IMG/VR virus record: IMGVR_UViG_3300045922_000817 | Coordinates: 1-39,377 of that record | Strand: one strand, 5' to 3' | Length of the DNA: 39,377 bases | DNA from: a virus | Part shown: positions 1 to 8,992 of the stretch, in pieces | Layout: each line of letters begins with the position of its first letter | How positions within the stretch are numbered: the stretch's first letter is position 1 | Notes under the pieces: generated by a model | The model's input: the letters and a program-made list of their open reading frames with translations, nothing else | What the model was told of the DNA's origin: nothing | The model's database searches: none | Position numbers and translations under genes: made by a program

Positions 1-805
1 CTTGCCGTGCGCATCGCGGTGGTCGCTCGGTAGTAACCGGCAACCGGAGCGGTAAAGACGCCGGTGGAGGGGTTGTAGGCGTTGTGCGTGTCGTAGTCCC
101 GAGTCGGAAATACGACCGTCGTGTACGTTGCTGACAGCGCAGTTGTCGAGCTTGTGTATCGCGCAGCTACCGTCCGCCCATCATAGCTTCCAATCTGAAC
201 GTTCGAGCCCCAGCCGACCACTGGAATGTCAACGGTGCATTGCAAGACATCGTTGTTGCCGATGGTGAATGGTGCCGAGGTGGATATACCCGCCGCGAAG
301 TTTCCCCCAGTCGGCTTGTAAGCAAAAGTCACAGCGGACGCCCCGGCGGTGCCTAAGTATCTGGGGATAATGGGGTAGGTACTTGCACCGAAGTCGCGGA
401 ATTCACCAAAACCAAGCTGGGCTCGCTCTTCAGCTTGCGAAAGTAAGCTAGTGTCTATTGCTATCCCGCTAGGAAGGTTGATCGTGAACGGCGTCGCAAA
501 CGAAGGTGTGCCGGTAAAATTAGCCTGGAAGGTAATGGTTGCACGCCCGCCAACGCGCCAAACGTTCGCCGTAGCCGTAACGTTCGTCGAATTGGTCGAG
601 CAAGAAAATGACCCAAGATAGGTGACTGCGGCAGCGAAGGCCACCGGAGACGGAGCGATGGAGATGCGGTCAATCTTCAGCGTGTAGGCCGAATTGCTTG
701 TGGTCGCGACATGAAAGCAGAGCCGATAGCTCGTGGCCGTGGGCCCAGCCTGGAACGTCCCGGTGTAGAGCGCCCCGCCGGTGCTGTCGGCCTTCGGAAT
801 GCCGG
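1..805 (-). repeat. Window-end repeat, copy A (fibre allele with core 1)
   Basis: Positions 1-215 match 38588-38802 with only about two mismatches before the sequences part. Positions ~640-805 match ~39209-39377 with about five mismatches, most at third codon positions. Between them (about 216-637) the DNA is not alignable by eye, though both versions encode a domain of similar pattern. Copy A is 805 bp and copy B is 790 bp, a difference of 15 bp, so both keep the reading frame. Confidence 0.9.
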
Positions 806-1772
806 CGGGAGTGAGCTGAATGACTTCCGGCGTGCCTGAGGGGTCTGCGATGACGTAGACGAGAACGTCGTTTGCGACGTAGCCGGAGTTGCTCTGCGAG
901 ACAAACGAAACGGTGAGCTGTTTCCCAAGGTCCGCAGGCGCAATGGTGAAGTCGAAGGCGACGCCTTGGCCCTGTCGGTTTGCTGCGTCTTTCGACAGAA
1001 GAAAGGAGCCAATACCTTCGAGCGGCGACGACGTCGTGCGCGTCCATGTGATGTTCGGCGAGCCGCCCGCACCGGTGACCGGCGCGGGCCCCGCGGTGTT
1101 GGCATAAGTGACCCAGCCGGTTGTCGCGACCTCCGCGTCAGGATTCGAGCAGTAATTAATGCCAGCTCCGTCTCCAGAGCCGATCTTCCGCTCAAGACCA
1201 GAGGAGTTGAGAGAGTACAGATGCCCATCAGACTTAAAGTAAGTGCGGTACCGAGACGCAGCGGGATTTGGCGGCGTCGTCGTTTGGACCCACGTCACAA
1301 AGCTCGGCACCTCTTTCGAGATGACTGGCCACTCGGTGCCCGTAGAGTCTCGCGTGTACAGGTAACCATCGGTTTTTTGGTACAGCGCGAGTATGGTCGC
1401 GGCCGGTGTGGTCGGAGTAGCCTGCGAGAAAGTTAGCTGGTTTGCGACGCGGCAGCTTGAGAGAAATGATGTGAGGTTCGCGTAGTTGGTAGGTGTGACC
1501 GGAGGGGTCGCTGTTTCCGACCCTTGAAGAAGCGTAAGACCACCGCCTGCCGCCGGCACGTAGAATCGGACATTGTTCGCCGGAGTTGCGTTTGTGCCGA
1601 TGATAAGAGGATCGGTATTGAGTAGTATCTCTCGGTAGCCGGTACCGTCACCTATGTACGGTTTCAGCGTGATGATGTCGAAGTAGAACCGCCCCTGCAA
1701 CTGAGCAGGAGCAGCCGAGAGGCGCTCGAACTGCGCCTTACCAAGCTCGTTGTAGAGATTGAGTACGCCCAC
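1..1772 (-). CDS. Tail fibre / receptor-binding protein, 5' part (runs off the window)
   Basis: This frame is open from a GTG start at 1772 to the window edge, about 590 codons. GGGAGG lies just upstream of the GTG, and an in-frame TAG precedes it. The N-terminal ~35 residues (VGVLNLYNELGKAQFERL) look like a virion-attachment segment. Two short repeats of the form K-[TS]-DG-x-LY follow, typical of phage fibres. Next comes a carbohydrate-binding-like domain (around codons 255-375), a variable domain, and the start of a C1q/TNF-like jelly roll (YNPSTGVFTAPVAGYY) at the window edge. The same jelly roll continues in the 3' fragment at the other end of the window. The gene follows capsid and the 1807-2331 gene on the minus strand. 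A receptor-binding role is inferred from architecture and location. Confidence 0.88.
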   Translation of the reverse strand, partial: MGVLNLYNELGKAQFERLSAAPAQLQGRFYFDIITLKPYIGDGTGYREILLNTDPLIIGTNATPANNVRFYVPAAGGGLTLLQGSETATPPVTPTNYANLTSFLSSCRVANQLTFSQATPTTPAATILALYQKTDGYLYTRDSTGTEWPVISKEVPSFVTWVQTTTPPNPAASRYRTYFKSDGHLYSLNSSGLERKIGSGDGAGINYCSNPDAEVATTGWVTYANTAGPAPVTGAGGSPNITWTRTTSSPLEGIGSFLLSKDAANRQGQGVAFDFTIAPADLGKQLTVSFVSQSNSGYVANDVLVYVIADPSGTPEVIQLTPAGIPKADSTGGALYTGTFQAGPTATSYRLCFHVATTSNSAYTLKIDRISIAPSPVAFAAAVTYLGSFSCSTNSTNVTATANVWRVGGRATITFQANFTGTPSFATPFTINLPSGIAIDTSLLSQAEERAQLGFGEFRDFGASTYPIIPRYLGTAGASAVTFAYKPTGGNFAAGISTSAPFTIGNNDVLQCTVDIPVVGWGSNVQIGSYDGRTVAARYTSSTTALSATYTTVVFPTRDYDTHNAYNPSTGVFTAPVAGYYRATTAMRTA

Positions 1773-1806
1773 GGCGCCTCCCGGCAACTAAGACCCAATG
1801 GGCCTG

Positions 1807-2331
1807 TTACTCCGACACCACGTAGTCTACGAACACCTTGATCTTACCGCCGGTCAGAGCGGCGGTAGCAACCGTTGCGTAAACCTTACGCTCTGCCGTT
1901 AGCTTAATCATATTCGCAACCGAACCGTCCGGAATGCCTTGCGCCAGACCAACAGTCCAAGAAGCAATCGCGGTAGCAGCACGAAGATCCGCCGCCGACT
2001 GCACCTTGAAAGCAATGGTCGCAGAACCACCCGATGTCGGCTGAACCAGAGTGTCGAAAAAAACTCTCCGCACAATGGCCTTGTTCGGAAGCGTGATGCC
2101 GGTTTCATGATCACCAACCGCCCCGCCCACAAGCGCAAAGTCGAGAATGCCAACCGCAGTATTGTGAGCCTGCCGCAACTTCGTACCGAGCAGCGTGGCA
2201 AACGCCGTCGGACCCAAGAAGCGATTCCACTGATACTCTTGCCCAGCCGTCGGAACCTGCGACGTTGGAGGAGCGGCAAAAGCCACCTGACCGATAAAAA
2301 GCGCTGAAAAGAGCGCGACTAATTCCTTCAT
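1807..2331 (-). CDS. Virion-type (decoration/head-fibre-like) protein with a signal peptide
   Basis: 174 aa. The ATG at 2331 is preceded by GGGGGAAG at a short spacing, which favours it over in-frame starts further upstream. Residues 1-19 (MKELVALFSALFIGQVAFA) form a clear Sec-type signal peptide with a likely cut before APPTS. The body, with segments such as LPNKAIVRRVFFDTLV, GSATIAFKVQSAADL and LTAERKVYATVATAALTGGK, resembles small phage structural proteins often found beside the major capsid gene. This resemblance is from memory of the family, not a search. It lies 33 bp before the fibre gene and 73 bp after the capsid gene. A signal peptide on a capsid-neighbourhood protein is odd. It could be an exported protein rather than a virion component. 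Confidence 0.75.
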   Translation of the reverse strand: MKELVALFSALFIGQVAFAAPPTSQVPTAGQEYQWNRFLGPTAFATLLGTKLRQAHNTAVGILDFALVGGAVGDHETGITLPNKAIVRRVFFDTLVQPTSGGSATIAFKVQSAADLRAATAIASWTVGLAQGIPDGSVANMIKLTAERKVYATVATAALTGGKIKVFVDYVVSE

Positions 2332-2404
2332 GCTTCCCCCATGTGAGAACGCGGCGGGAGTAGGTGACACCTGCCCCCGCCGCGCCCAAGCTTAATTCAG
2401 TGCG

Positions 2405-3637
2405 TTACGGGATGTTGTAGAGGATCCCACAGTAGCTGGGCCGCTGGAGAACGAGATCCCCAAAGAAGCACATGTCAACGATGTAGCTATAGCCAGTCGT
2501 CGCACGAACCTCGAAGTATTCCCGTCCGTCTGGAGCACGCCGCTTACGGAAGCCACCGTTCGACGCGATCACCGCGGCACGCTTATCAATGGCCATGACG
2601 TAATCATCGTCCATCTCGTTAAGCGCGACGAGCTTCATCGACCCCTTCGGCCCGAACACTTCGATCTCCTGGAAGCCGTACGGAGACGCCTTCTGCGAGC
2701 CGGGGACCACGTTGAACGCGCCCTTCGTGCTCTCGAGGATCTTCATGCAGTAGCCGAAGTTCCGGTACGACATCACCAAGTGATCCGGGTTACCCCGGCC
2801 ACGCTGACGAACCGTAACCTGGAAGTCGAACAGGTCCTGAAGGAACGTGACCGCCGTGACCGTCGAACCATCCTGCGCAATCGCCTGAAGGTAAGGGTAG
2901 GACGTCTTCGTCTGACCGTAGAGCGTAGTCGAACCGCCCGCCGAAGCCGGAAGCAGCGAGGACTTCAACGACGTGAAGCCTGAGCCGATTCCGCCGACCC
3001 AGAACAACGCAGCGTTCTGCGACACGGTGTAAGCGGAAAGGTTAACCGCCGTACCACCGGTACGCGCGTTGTAGATCGACACAACGCCGGTCAGCATGTT
3101 GATGTTGCGGACATAGCCATCAACCGGCGGCGAGTTGTCGTCGTCAATCGTGACTTTTTGACCAAGGGTCAAACGCTCAGGGTTCGCGACCGTGATATCG
3201 CCACCCGCCGTACCGTCCGCCGTTGCCTTCGTGATGCGCGCTCCGTTCAGCATCGCAAGCGACACTGCCATCCGCACATACTCAATGAAGTCTTCAATCT
3301 CATCCGGAAGCAGGCGAAGCAGGTTCTGCTCCGACAACTTGCCGTGCTCCATGAGGTCTCGATGATAGAAAATCAGCGAGCCCCACATTTCCGGCTGCGT
3401 CGAAATCGTACCGCGCACCGCGTCCGACTGAGCGATATCGTTGCTCGCAGGCAAAGCGCCAAACTCTACGGACGAAGCCTGCGCGCCCTTGAAGGGAACA
3501 ATGTAGTTCCCACCAAGCCACGAGTTATCCATCTCGAACGTTTTAAGAATCCAAGTACGATCGACCATCTCTTCCTTCAGAAGAGAGTTCGGCACGTACT
3601 CGTTGAGCATGTCCTGAAACTCACGTGTAGTAGCCAT
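2405..3637 (-). CDS. Major capsid protein
   Basis: 410 aa, starting MATTREFQDMLNEYVPNSLL with AGAGG upstream. It has the length and character of an HK97-fold capsid protein: a helical N-terminus (residues 1-35), an extended stretch (40-90), a helix-rich spine region around LRLLPDEIEDFIEYVRMAVS (about 106-130), and a C-terminal beta-rich part ending in VLQRPSYCGILYNIP. The order portal, scaffold, this gene is the standard order of head genes and supports the call. The fold itself was not tested. No N-terminal protease-cleaved delta domain is obvious, which fits with a separate scaffold gene upstream. Confidence rests mainly on position and size. Confidence 0.85.
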   Translation of the reverse strand: MATTREFQDMLNEYVPNSLLKEEMVDRTWILKTFEMDNSWLGGNYIVPFKGAQASSVEFGALPASNDIAQSDAVRGTISTQPEMWGSLIFYHRDLMEHGKLSEQNLLRLLPDEIEDFIEYVRMAVSLAMLNGARITKATADGTAGGDITVANPERLTLGQKVTIDDDNSPPVDGYVRNINMLTGVVSIYNARTGGTAVNLSAYTVSQNAALFWVGGIGSGFTSLKSSLLPASAGGSTTLYGQTKTSYPYLQAIAQDGSTVTAVTFLQDLFDFQVTVRQRGRGNPDHLVMSYRNFGYCMKILESTKGAFNVVPGSQKASPYGFQEIEVFGPKGSMKLVALNEMDDDYVMAIDKRAAVIASNGGFRKRRAPDGREYFEVRATTGYSYIVDMCFFGDLVLQRPSYCGILYNIP

Positions 3638-3701
3638 CAGAACCTCTACGAGATGCAGCGAGCCAGAAAACTCTGGCCGCAGCTAAATTGTCTGGTTGGC
3701 G

Positions 3702-4838
3702 TCAGCCCTGTGCTGATGCCGCTTTTGCACGCTCACGCAGGTCGGAAAGCCGTCGTATCGCGTTGCCCGTCTGGCTAGCGGTGCCCGTGGGCACTTTCGG
3801 AAGCACGGCTGGTGCTGGAGCCTTGATGACTGCTGGACGTTGCGCGGCAGCGGGCGCAGGCGGGCTTACCGGCGTCGGCTGTTGACCGGGCTTGTATCCC
3901 AACAGGTGCATCACTTCCGTAACAGCTTCTTCTGCGCTGAGGTCTCTCTCTCCTTGGCTCATCAATGCTTCCGTCCGCCCATAGCGAATCACCAGGTTCC
4001 GGAAACCGTTCTCGTCTCCGACACGCCGGTTGTACTCGGCAGCAAAGCTCTGAACCTCGGGGCGAGAAAGAACCGTGTCGAGTTCCTGCGTCCGCGCTCG
4101 AACAGCAGTCTTCTCGAACTCGGAGCGGAGAGTCTCCAGGGCTGCGGAGAGTCCCTCTCGTTCTTCCTCAAGCTCGCGGTTCTTATTATACACGGCGCGC
4201 TCTTCTTCGCTCATCTGCTCAAGAGCCGCTTGACTGCGAATCCACTTAGCGAGCGATTCCTTCGTGACGCCGACCTTTTCAAGAAACTTCCCTAAATCCT
4301 TGTCGCGAAGGCCGATGATGCCAGTCAGTGCCTGCTGAAGAGCCGCGTACTTATCCGCCGTTTCGGTAAGTTTCCCCTTAACCTGCTCAAGTCCATAAGC
4401 TTTTTGGAACAGCTCCAGAACCTGCTTCTCGTTGTCCTTCGTGATCCAACTACGCGCAAACTCCGGAATCTCGTGCTCCTCATCAGCCGCCTTGAATTTC
4501 ACCGGCGGCTTCCACTCTTCCGCGCCTTCCAGCGCCCCACCGTCTTTTTGCTCCGACCCATCGTTTAGAGCCGAGGCCGCGGCGATTTTTTCCGCCCCCG
4601 AACCCTGGGTAGGCTCCGGGCCTTTCGATTCAATGGCGAGGCTTTTAAGGCCGTTTCCGGCGGCGTTTTCGCTTTGACTCGCCGCGTTATTTTTGGCTTC
4701 GGGCGGACTCCCATCCCCTTGGCTCGAACTCCCAACCGACGAGTCAGAAATAGTCGGCGGCGAAGCAATCGATTCAATTTTGGCAGCTTCCAGCGCCGCC
4801 GCTTTCTCACGCAACCCCTGCAAAGTCATTTCGGACAT
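3702..4838 (-). CDS. Scaffold-like protein
   Basis: 378 aa from the ATG at 4838 (MSEMTLQGLREKAAALEAAK), which has AAGGAG nine bases upstream. The frame is open further upstream, but the SD favours this start. It overlaps the portal gene by 32 bp. The first ~130 residues are low-complexity and rich in S, A, E, G and P. The middle (about 180-310) is strongly charged and predicted to be coiled coil (EEERAVYNKNRELEEEREGL). A Pro/Ala-rich linker and a short basic helical tail (RLSDLRERAKAASAQG) follow. This layout, next to portal and capsid, is typical of podovirus scaffolds, whose basic C-terminal helix binds the capsid protein. No protease active site was seen. Confidence 0.75.
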   Translation of the reverse strand: MSEMTLQGLREKAAALEAAKIESIASPPTISDSSVGSSSQGDGSPPEAKNNAASQSENAAGNGLKSLAIESKGPEPTQGSGAEKIAAASALNDGSEQKDGGALEGAEEWKPPVKFKAADEEHEIPEFARSWITKDNEKQVLELFQKAYGLEQVKGKLTETADKYAALQQALTGIIGLRDKDLGKFLEKVGVTKESLAKWIRSQAALEQMSEEERAVYNKNRELEEEREGLSAALETLRSEFEKTAVRARTQELDTVLSRPEVQSFAAEYNRRVGDENGFRNLVIRYGRTEALMSQGERDLSAEEAVTEVMHLLGYKPGQQPTPVSPPAPAAAQRPAVIKAPAPAVLPKVPTGTASQTGNAIRRLSDLRERAKAASAQG

Positions 4839-6951
4839 CAGGCAAATCTCCTTGAGCGGGAACGGCCCCAGCGCCATTTCCGAACATCTGAGCAATCTCC
4901 GCCTGAGAATCAGACGAGAGCGCTTCAAGCTGCTTTAGCGTCGTTCCTTGAGCGTCCAGTTTCTTAATCAACCAGTCGATAGATTCGGAAGGTAAAGCAA
5001 CACGATGCACTTTCTGCGGGTTGTTCGGATCCGTTCCTACATAGAAATCGCACTTTACCAGATAACCGCCGCTTGGAATAAACCCAGCTTTCGCGCGCTC
5101 AATCTCCTGAATCGCTTCCGCCGCCATGGCCTGATGCTCTTGGACGACCTTTTCGTACAACGCCTTCACGTTGTCCGGAAGAAACTCATAATCCGAACGC
5201 GACATGCGAGCCGTCAGATACTGAATGTAATACTGATGGTCCTGGTACTTCTTCGCCGGTCGGTAAATACCACGATCTAGAGCCAGAATGTCATTCAACA
5301 CCGCGTCGTACCGAAGCGTGAACTTCTGAAGCATCAGCTCTTTGTTCAAAAACGGCGATACACGAAGCAGAAGACCTAAATCTTCCTTGTCGAGAGAAGA
5401 CCCAACATACTGAATGATGCTCTGTATCGCCACCTGCTTTCCAAACTGCGACTCCATGTCCTCGGTACGCGCTTTAACCGAAATGCGGTAGCCAACAGGA
5501 TCGGCAAACTTAAACTCTGAAGCGTTTAACATCTCCGTGCGCCCAACGGCAGGGATAAGCTCATCCTCGGATATGGACGCCTTAGCGATGGCAAAAGTCC
5601 TCTCAACACACCGCTGCAAGAAGCGCTCGAACTTCTCACCGTAAATAACGAACTTGTTACGGAATCGATAGCTCTTCCAGAGATTCACCATCAGGTCCGG
5701 CGACTCTTGTTGCTCCTCGTTGATCTCGGGGATGTTGGCGAGACGATACAACTCGTCAACCTGCATCGTCATGTACTCGAAGTACTGATCCCCAGCCCGA
5801 CCTGGGAAGTACTTAGGCTCGCCACCAGAGTACGAGAACGTACGCACGCCGGGCAAAAGCGCCCCTTGGGAAATCTTGGTGTTAGCAGGCACCATGATTT
5901 TGTCGTCACCATGCGTTACCTGAGCCTCCGCAATGCGCGAGGCACAGCGGTTTAGCTCCACCTGACATGGCCGCACCGGGCGAATAATGGAGAAGCAGCG
6001 CGGGTTCCCCGTCTGCTCGTCGAAGCCTTCCCATTCGATCGGGAACTCTCCGTACGGCAGCTCTCCCTGCGAGATGATCAGCTTATCGGTCGCGTAGTAG
6101 AAGTAGCCGTTTGGTAGCAACCTGCTCGGGCGGATGTAGTACTCCCGCATCGCAGAAAGCTCTTCCGAAGTTCGGTAACTACCCGTGTTGCTGTCAAAGA
6201 TCGTGTATTCCTGTGTCGGGATGGACTCAAGCTGCGCCAATTTCTTCTTGTCGGAGATCATCGCACGGAGCGAGTTCCGAGCAACTAGCTGAGTCACGCA
6301 AATGAGTGGGGATTCGCTCATCTTGCGCGCTCCAGGATCCCGACGAAGGTTGAACGGCTCAATCGGCTGCCACTTGATGGCACCACCGTACACTGGCGTC
6401 TGCGTCATCACGATGTTGCCAGTATCATCTACCACCGGAACCAAGGTGCCATCTTCAAGCTCCGTCACCTTGGCTTCGTAGCCAATAATACGGCCCGCTT
6501 CATCGTCCCAGTAAATCTTGACCGCAGTCTCTCCCAACTCAACGAACAGCTTCAGAAGCTCCGCTTTCGCACGCGGGAAGTCGATCTGCTTCTTCGCGAA
6601 CTGCCAGTAACTCTCGTACAACTCCGCGACCTTTTGGTCCGCTAGTTCCTTCTCGTTCCCAGGCTCCACAGCAACGTCAGGACAATGACGCTCGATGGCG
6701 TTTCGATACGCCTTCGTGACGCGCTGAATGTGATTCTTCGTGAGTTTCAACCGCTGCCAAGAGTTCAGGTTTGGAGCCTCACGTATTCGATCAAATGCCC
6801 GCCCCCAGTAATCCCGTTGGTAGTGCTCACCGGAAACAAGCATCAAGTTAGTCCGCATCTCTGCAAAGACTCGCTTGTCCGCTTCCTCGGCCTTGAAGTA
6901 CCAAGTGTTCAGATCATCAACAGTAAGCTCATTGAGCGGCTTGTCGAACAT
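4807..6951 (-). CDS. Portal protein
   Basis: 714 aa, beginning MFDKPLNELTVDDLNTWYF, with AGAGGG upstream. The stop of the preceding gene overlaps the ATG (TGATG). The length matches P22-type portal proteins (about 700-725 aa). Segments such as LKLTKNHIQRVTKAYRNAIE, FVELGETAVKIYWDDEAG and GAIKWQPIEPFNLRRDPGA are the sort of sequence seen in the clip/wing regions of that family. The C-terminal ~100 residues are helical, consistent with a barrel. The portal forms the dodecameric DNA-entry ring and the seat for the terminase motor. It sits between TerL and scaffold, the usual position. Confidence 0.9.
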   Translation of the reverse strand: MFDKPLNELTVDDLNTWYFKAEEADKRVFAEMRTNLMLVSGEHYQRDYWGRAFDRIREAPNLNSWQRLKLTKNHIQRVTKAYRNAIERHCPDVAVEPGNEKELADQKVAELYESYWQFAKKQIDFPRAKAELLKLFVELGETAVKIYWDDEAGRIIGYEAKVTELEDGTLVPVVDDTGNIVMTQTPVYGGAIKWQPIEPFNLRRDPGARKMSESPLICVTQLVARNSLRAMISDKKKLAQLESIPTQEYTIFDSNTGSYRTSEELSAMREYYIRPSRLLPNGYFYYATDKLIISQGELPYGEFPIEWEGFDEQTGNPRCFSIIRPVRPCQVELNRCASRIAEAQVTHGDDKIMVPANTKISQGALLPGVRTFSYSGGEPKYFPGRAGDQYFEYMTMQVDELYRLANIPEINEEQQESPDLMVNLWKSYRFRNKFVIYGEKFERFLQRCVERTFAIAKASISEDELIPAVGRTEMLNASEFKFADPVGYRISVKARTEDMESQFGKQVAIQSIIQYVGSSLDKEDLGLLLRVSPFLNKELMLQKFTLRYDAVLNDILALDRGIYRPAKKYQDHQYYIQYLTARMSRSDYEFLPDNVKALYEKVVQEHQAMAAEAIQEIERAKAGFIPSGGYLVKCDFYVGTDPNNPQKVHRVALPSESIDWLIKKLDAQGTTLKQLEALSSDSQAEIAQMFGNGAGAVPAQGDLPDVRNDFAGVA

Positions 6952-7244
6952 CAGACCCTCTTTTCACGGAGAACACGCTCGACCATCTCTTCGTAGACCA
7001 GAGGATCGGTGAGCATAAGGTTTTCCCCTTCAGGGCCAAAAATGTCGATCTTTTGGTCCTGATGTGCGACAGGCTCGACTTCCGTAACGTTCGGCTCCGA
7101 CGAACTGGCTGTTTCCTGCCGCGGAACTCCCGGCTCGAAAGTGACCTCCAAGCCGTCATAGACCAACCGCACCGCTCCAAGCTGCCGGCAACGGGAGACA
7201 AGATAAATTATAGCTTCAACCTCGTCGCGCTGCGTCGCCTTCAT
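6951..7244 (-). CDS. Small acidic protein between terminase and portal, unknown
   Basis: 97 aa if started at the ATG at 7244 (MKATQRDEVEAIIYLVSRCR), which overlaps the TerL 3' end by 29 bp and has GGAACGG upstream. A longer in-frame version reaching 7352 would overlap TerL much more and adds a basic, low-complexity N-terminus, so the shorter one is preferred. The first ~35 residues look like a small alpha/beta unit (GAVRLVYDGLEVTF). The rest is acidic, ending in a helix (LVYEEMVERVLREKRV). The gene is coupled to the portal gene by a one-base stop/start overlap. No function can be assigned. Confidence 0.65.
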   Translation of the reverse strand: MKATQRDEVEAIIYLVSRCRQLGAVRLVYDGLEVTFEPGVPRQETASSSEPNVTEVEPVAHQDQKIDIFGPEGENLMLTDPLVYEEMVERVLREKRV

Positions 7245-8784
7245 AGAGGCCGTTCCACTCGTCGCAGTACTCTTCGAGCGTGAGGAGCTTTTCATCCTCG
7301 GTTTCGTAAATCCGACGACGGTCGTCCCACGAATGTTCGACTTTCTTGGCAACTGACACCCCGTTCCGAAGCTTGATAATCTCGGCAGATTCTATCGCGG
7401 ACCAGTCCCAATAAGCCCCGGTCGCCGCATAGCGAGCCGCGTCACAGAAGTCATCCTTCGCCGACTTCTTCGGAGTATCCTTCCGAAGATTACGAAGCTC
7501 CGCCCGCAGCGGGCGCAGGTCCTCGATGTCGTCGATCATGATCATCTGGTTCTTGAATCCGACGTTCAACACCTGCTCGCCAATAGCATGAGACTTTTCG
7601 GCAGGCGTAGGAGTCAAACCCATCCCAATGGCGATGTTGTAGAAGTCCCGAGAAGCATGATCGTACCGAAGCGCTGTTAACGGCAAATCGTGCGACAACT
7701 GGAGCGCCTTCTCCACAACGTCGCCAGCCGTCGTTGCCACGTTGTCCCCACGCCACCCGCGAATGAACCGGCCAAACTTCCCATCCGGACGTACAGCCAG
7801 AACAGCTACCGCAGCCGGATGATTGTCCTCGCCCGAGCCTATGTCGCATCCCACGTAAAAAAACCAATCGTGATTCCACTGCTGTTCCGGCGGATAATCT
7901 TCCGGACGTCGCACGTTTCGCGAATCGTGGAAGGAACTGAACTTTAAACCCGTTGCGCTAGCAAACCTACCGTGCACACGCACCTCCACCTGCTGAGGTG
8001 TCGCACAGGCGTTGATCGCATAATTGATCTTCTCCCTCGTCCACGGCGAAGGTGTTCCGTCCATGTAGTACTGACAGTCGTACATGGAAATCTGCCGCTT
8101 CCAAGCCTTCGGGAAACGCTCCCGCGCGCCCCTCTCCTCAAACACCTCGCGCCAATACTCTTGACCACGCGTAGGCGTCATCACCGCAGATAAGTACCCA
8201 TCACACGCCGCAAGCCGCATGAATACCTCGCTCATGATGTACTCCGGCGGCTCTTCATCAAGATCAATCTCGTGAACGGTACCCGTCTGAAGGTCCATCA
8301 CGTCCTGGCTATACGATTTGAAGTAGATGCTTACGCCAGTGTTGAAAGTGATAGAGTATATCTCCCCAACACGCTCGTCGGCCTTCCAACCGTACTGCGG
8401 GTGATTGATAAAACTACCTCGCGGCAAAAACTCGGGCTTCCACTTCGTCTCAAACTCTATAGTCGCTGTAGCTTTGTTCGGGTAGAAGTACCAAAACATC
8501 CGAGGCGTGGTCTTCCACAGCTTCGGCCACAACTTCGGCTCAGTAGCGCGATGTATGATCCGACGAATCTGCGACGAAGACTTAGAGATTTGATTCGCCG
8601 CCGAGATGAAACACATTCGGTTCGTCTCGTTGAAATACTCCCAAGCCCACTTGTACCACTTGAAGCCGTAGAGATGCGGCAACCCTTCTTGAAGCGCCAC
8701 TTTCTGGCGCATAAGCCGAAGCCGCTGAAGTGCTATCTCCTTTTCATCAATGATCGGTTCGCCGGTGCGCAATGATGATGTCAT
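7216..8784 (-). CDS. terL: Terminase large subunit
   Basis: 522 aa, ATG at 8784 with AAGGAG nine bases upstream. The N-terminal ATPase shows a P-loop-like motif SAANQISKSS (about 61-70), Walker B IDLDEE (173-178) and a coupling motif SAVMTPTRG (199-207). The C-terminal nuclease shows the acidic RNase H-like motifs VGCDIGSGED, LRYDHASRDF and KDDFCDAARY. This enzyme pumps DNA into the prohead through the portal and cuts the concatemer. The second glycine usual in the related ANQIGKS loop is serine here. It overlaps both neighbours (38 bp upstream, 29 bp downstream), so the packaging genes form one tightly coupled unit. Confidence 0.93.
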   Translation of the reverse strand: MTSSLRTGEPIIDEKEIALQRLRLMRQKVALQEGLPHLYGFKWYKWAWEYFNETNRMCFISAANQISKSSSQIRRIIHRATEPKLWPKLWKTTPRMFWYFYPNKATATIEFETKWKPEFLPRGSFINHPQYGWKADERVGEIYSITFNTGVSIYFKSYSQDVMDLQTGTVHEIDLDEEPPEYIMSEVFMRLAACDGYLSAVMTPTRGQEYWREVFEERGARERFPKAWKRQISMYDCQYYMDGTPSPWTREKINYAINACATPQQVEVRVHGRFASATGLKFSSFHDSRNVRRPEDYPPEQQWNHDWFFYVGCDIGSGEDNHPAAVAVLAVRPDGKFGRFIRGWRGDNVATTAGDVVEKALQLSHDLPLTALRYDHASRDFYNIAIGMGLTPTPAEKSHAIGEQVLNVGFKNQMIMIDDIEDLRPLRAELRNLRKDTPKKSAKDDFCDAARYAATGAYWDWSAIESAEIIKLRNGVSVAKKVEHSWDDRRRIYETEDEKLLTLEEYCDEWNGLYEGDAARRG

Positions 8785-8992
8785 CGGTCAATTCTCCTTC
8801 AGCGCTCACTTGCCTGATGACCTCTGGGTGACACCAACAAAAAGAACTATGCCCCTCGTGCATTAGAGGCTCGTCACCGTAACGCAACGGCGGTCCTGCC
8901 ACCACGTTCTCATTCGCTTGCGGCTCAACCGGATTCTCCACGAAAACGATGCCCCGCACCTTCTGCTTCGCTTTGCGACGCGATTTCTGCAT
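8747..8992 (-). CDS. 81-aa protein with a CWCHPE motif, unknown
   Basis: 81 aa from the ATG at 8992 (MQKSRRKAKQKVRGIVFVEN), with GAGGTG six bases upstream. It lies between the TerS-like gene (68 bp overlap) and TerL (38 bp overlap). The N-terminus is very basic. The C-terminal half carries HEGHSSFCWCHPEVI and ends TDDIIIAHRRTDH. The His/Cys cluster could bind a metal, but the set of ligands is not a recognised zinc finger. Small proteins with a C-x-C-x-P-E and a terminal I-x-H-R pattern occur in packaging clusters of other phages, as far as I recall. The conserved-looking end, good SD and dense overlap argue that it is real. Confidence 0.65.
   Translation of the reverse strand: MQKSRRKAKQKVRGIVFVENPVEPQANENVVAGPPLRYGDEPLMHEGHSSFCWCHPEVIRQVSAEGELTDDIIIAHRRTDH

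Noticed and set aside
1-805. Exact terminal redundancy of the phage genome
   Set aside because: The two ends share flanks but differ completely in the core, so this is not an exact terminal repeat.
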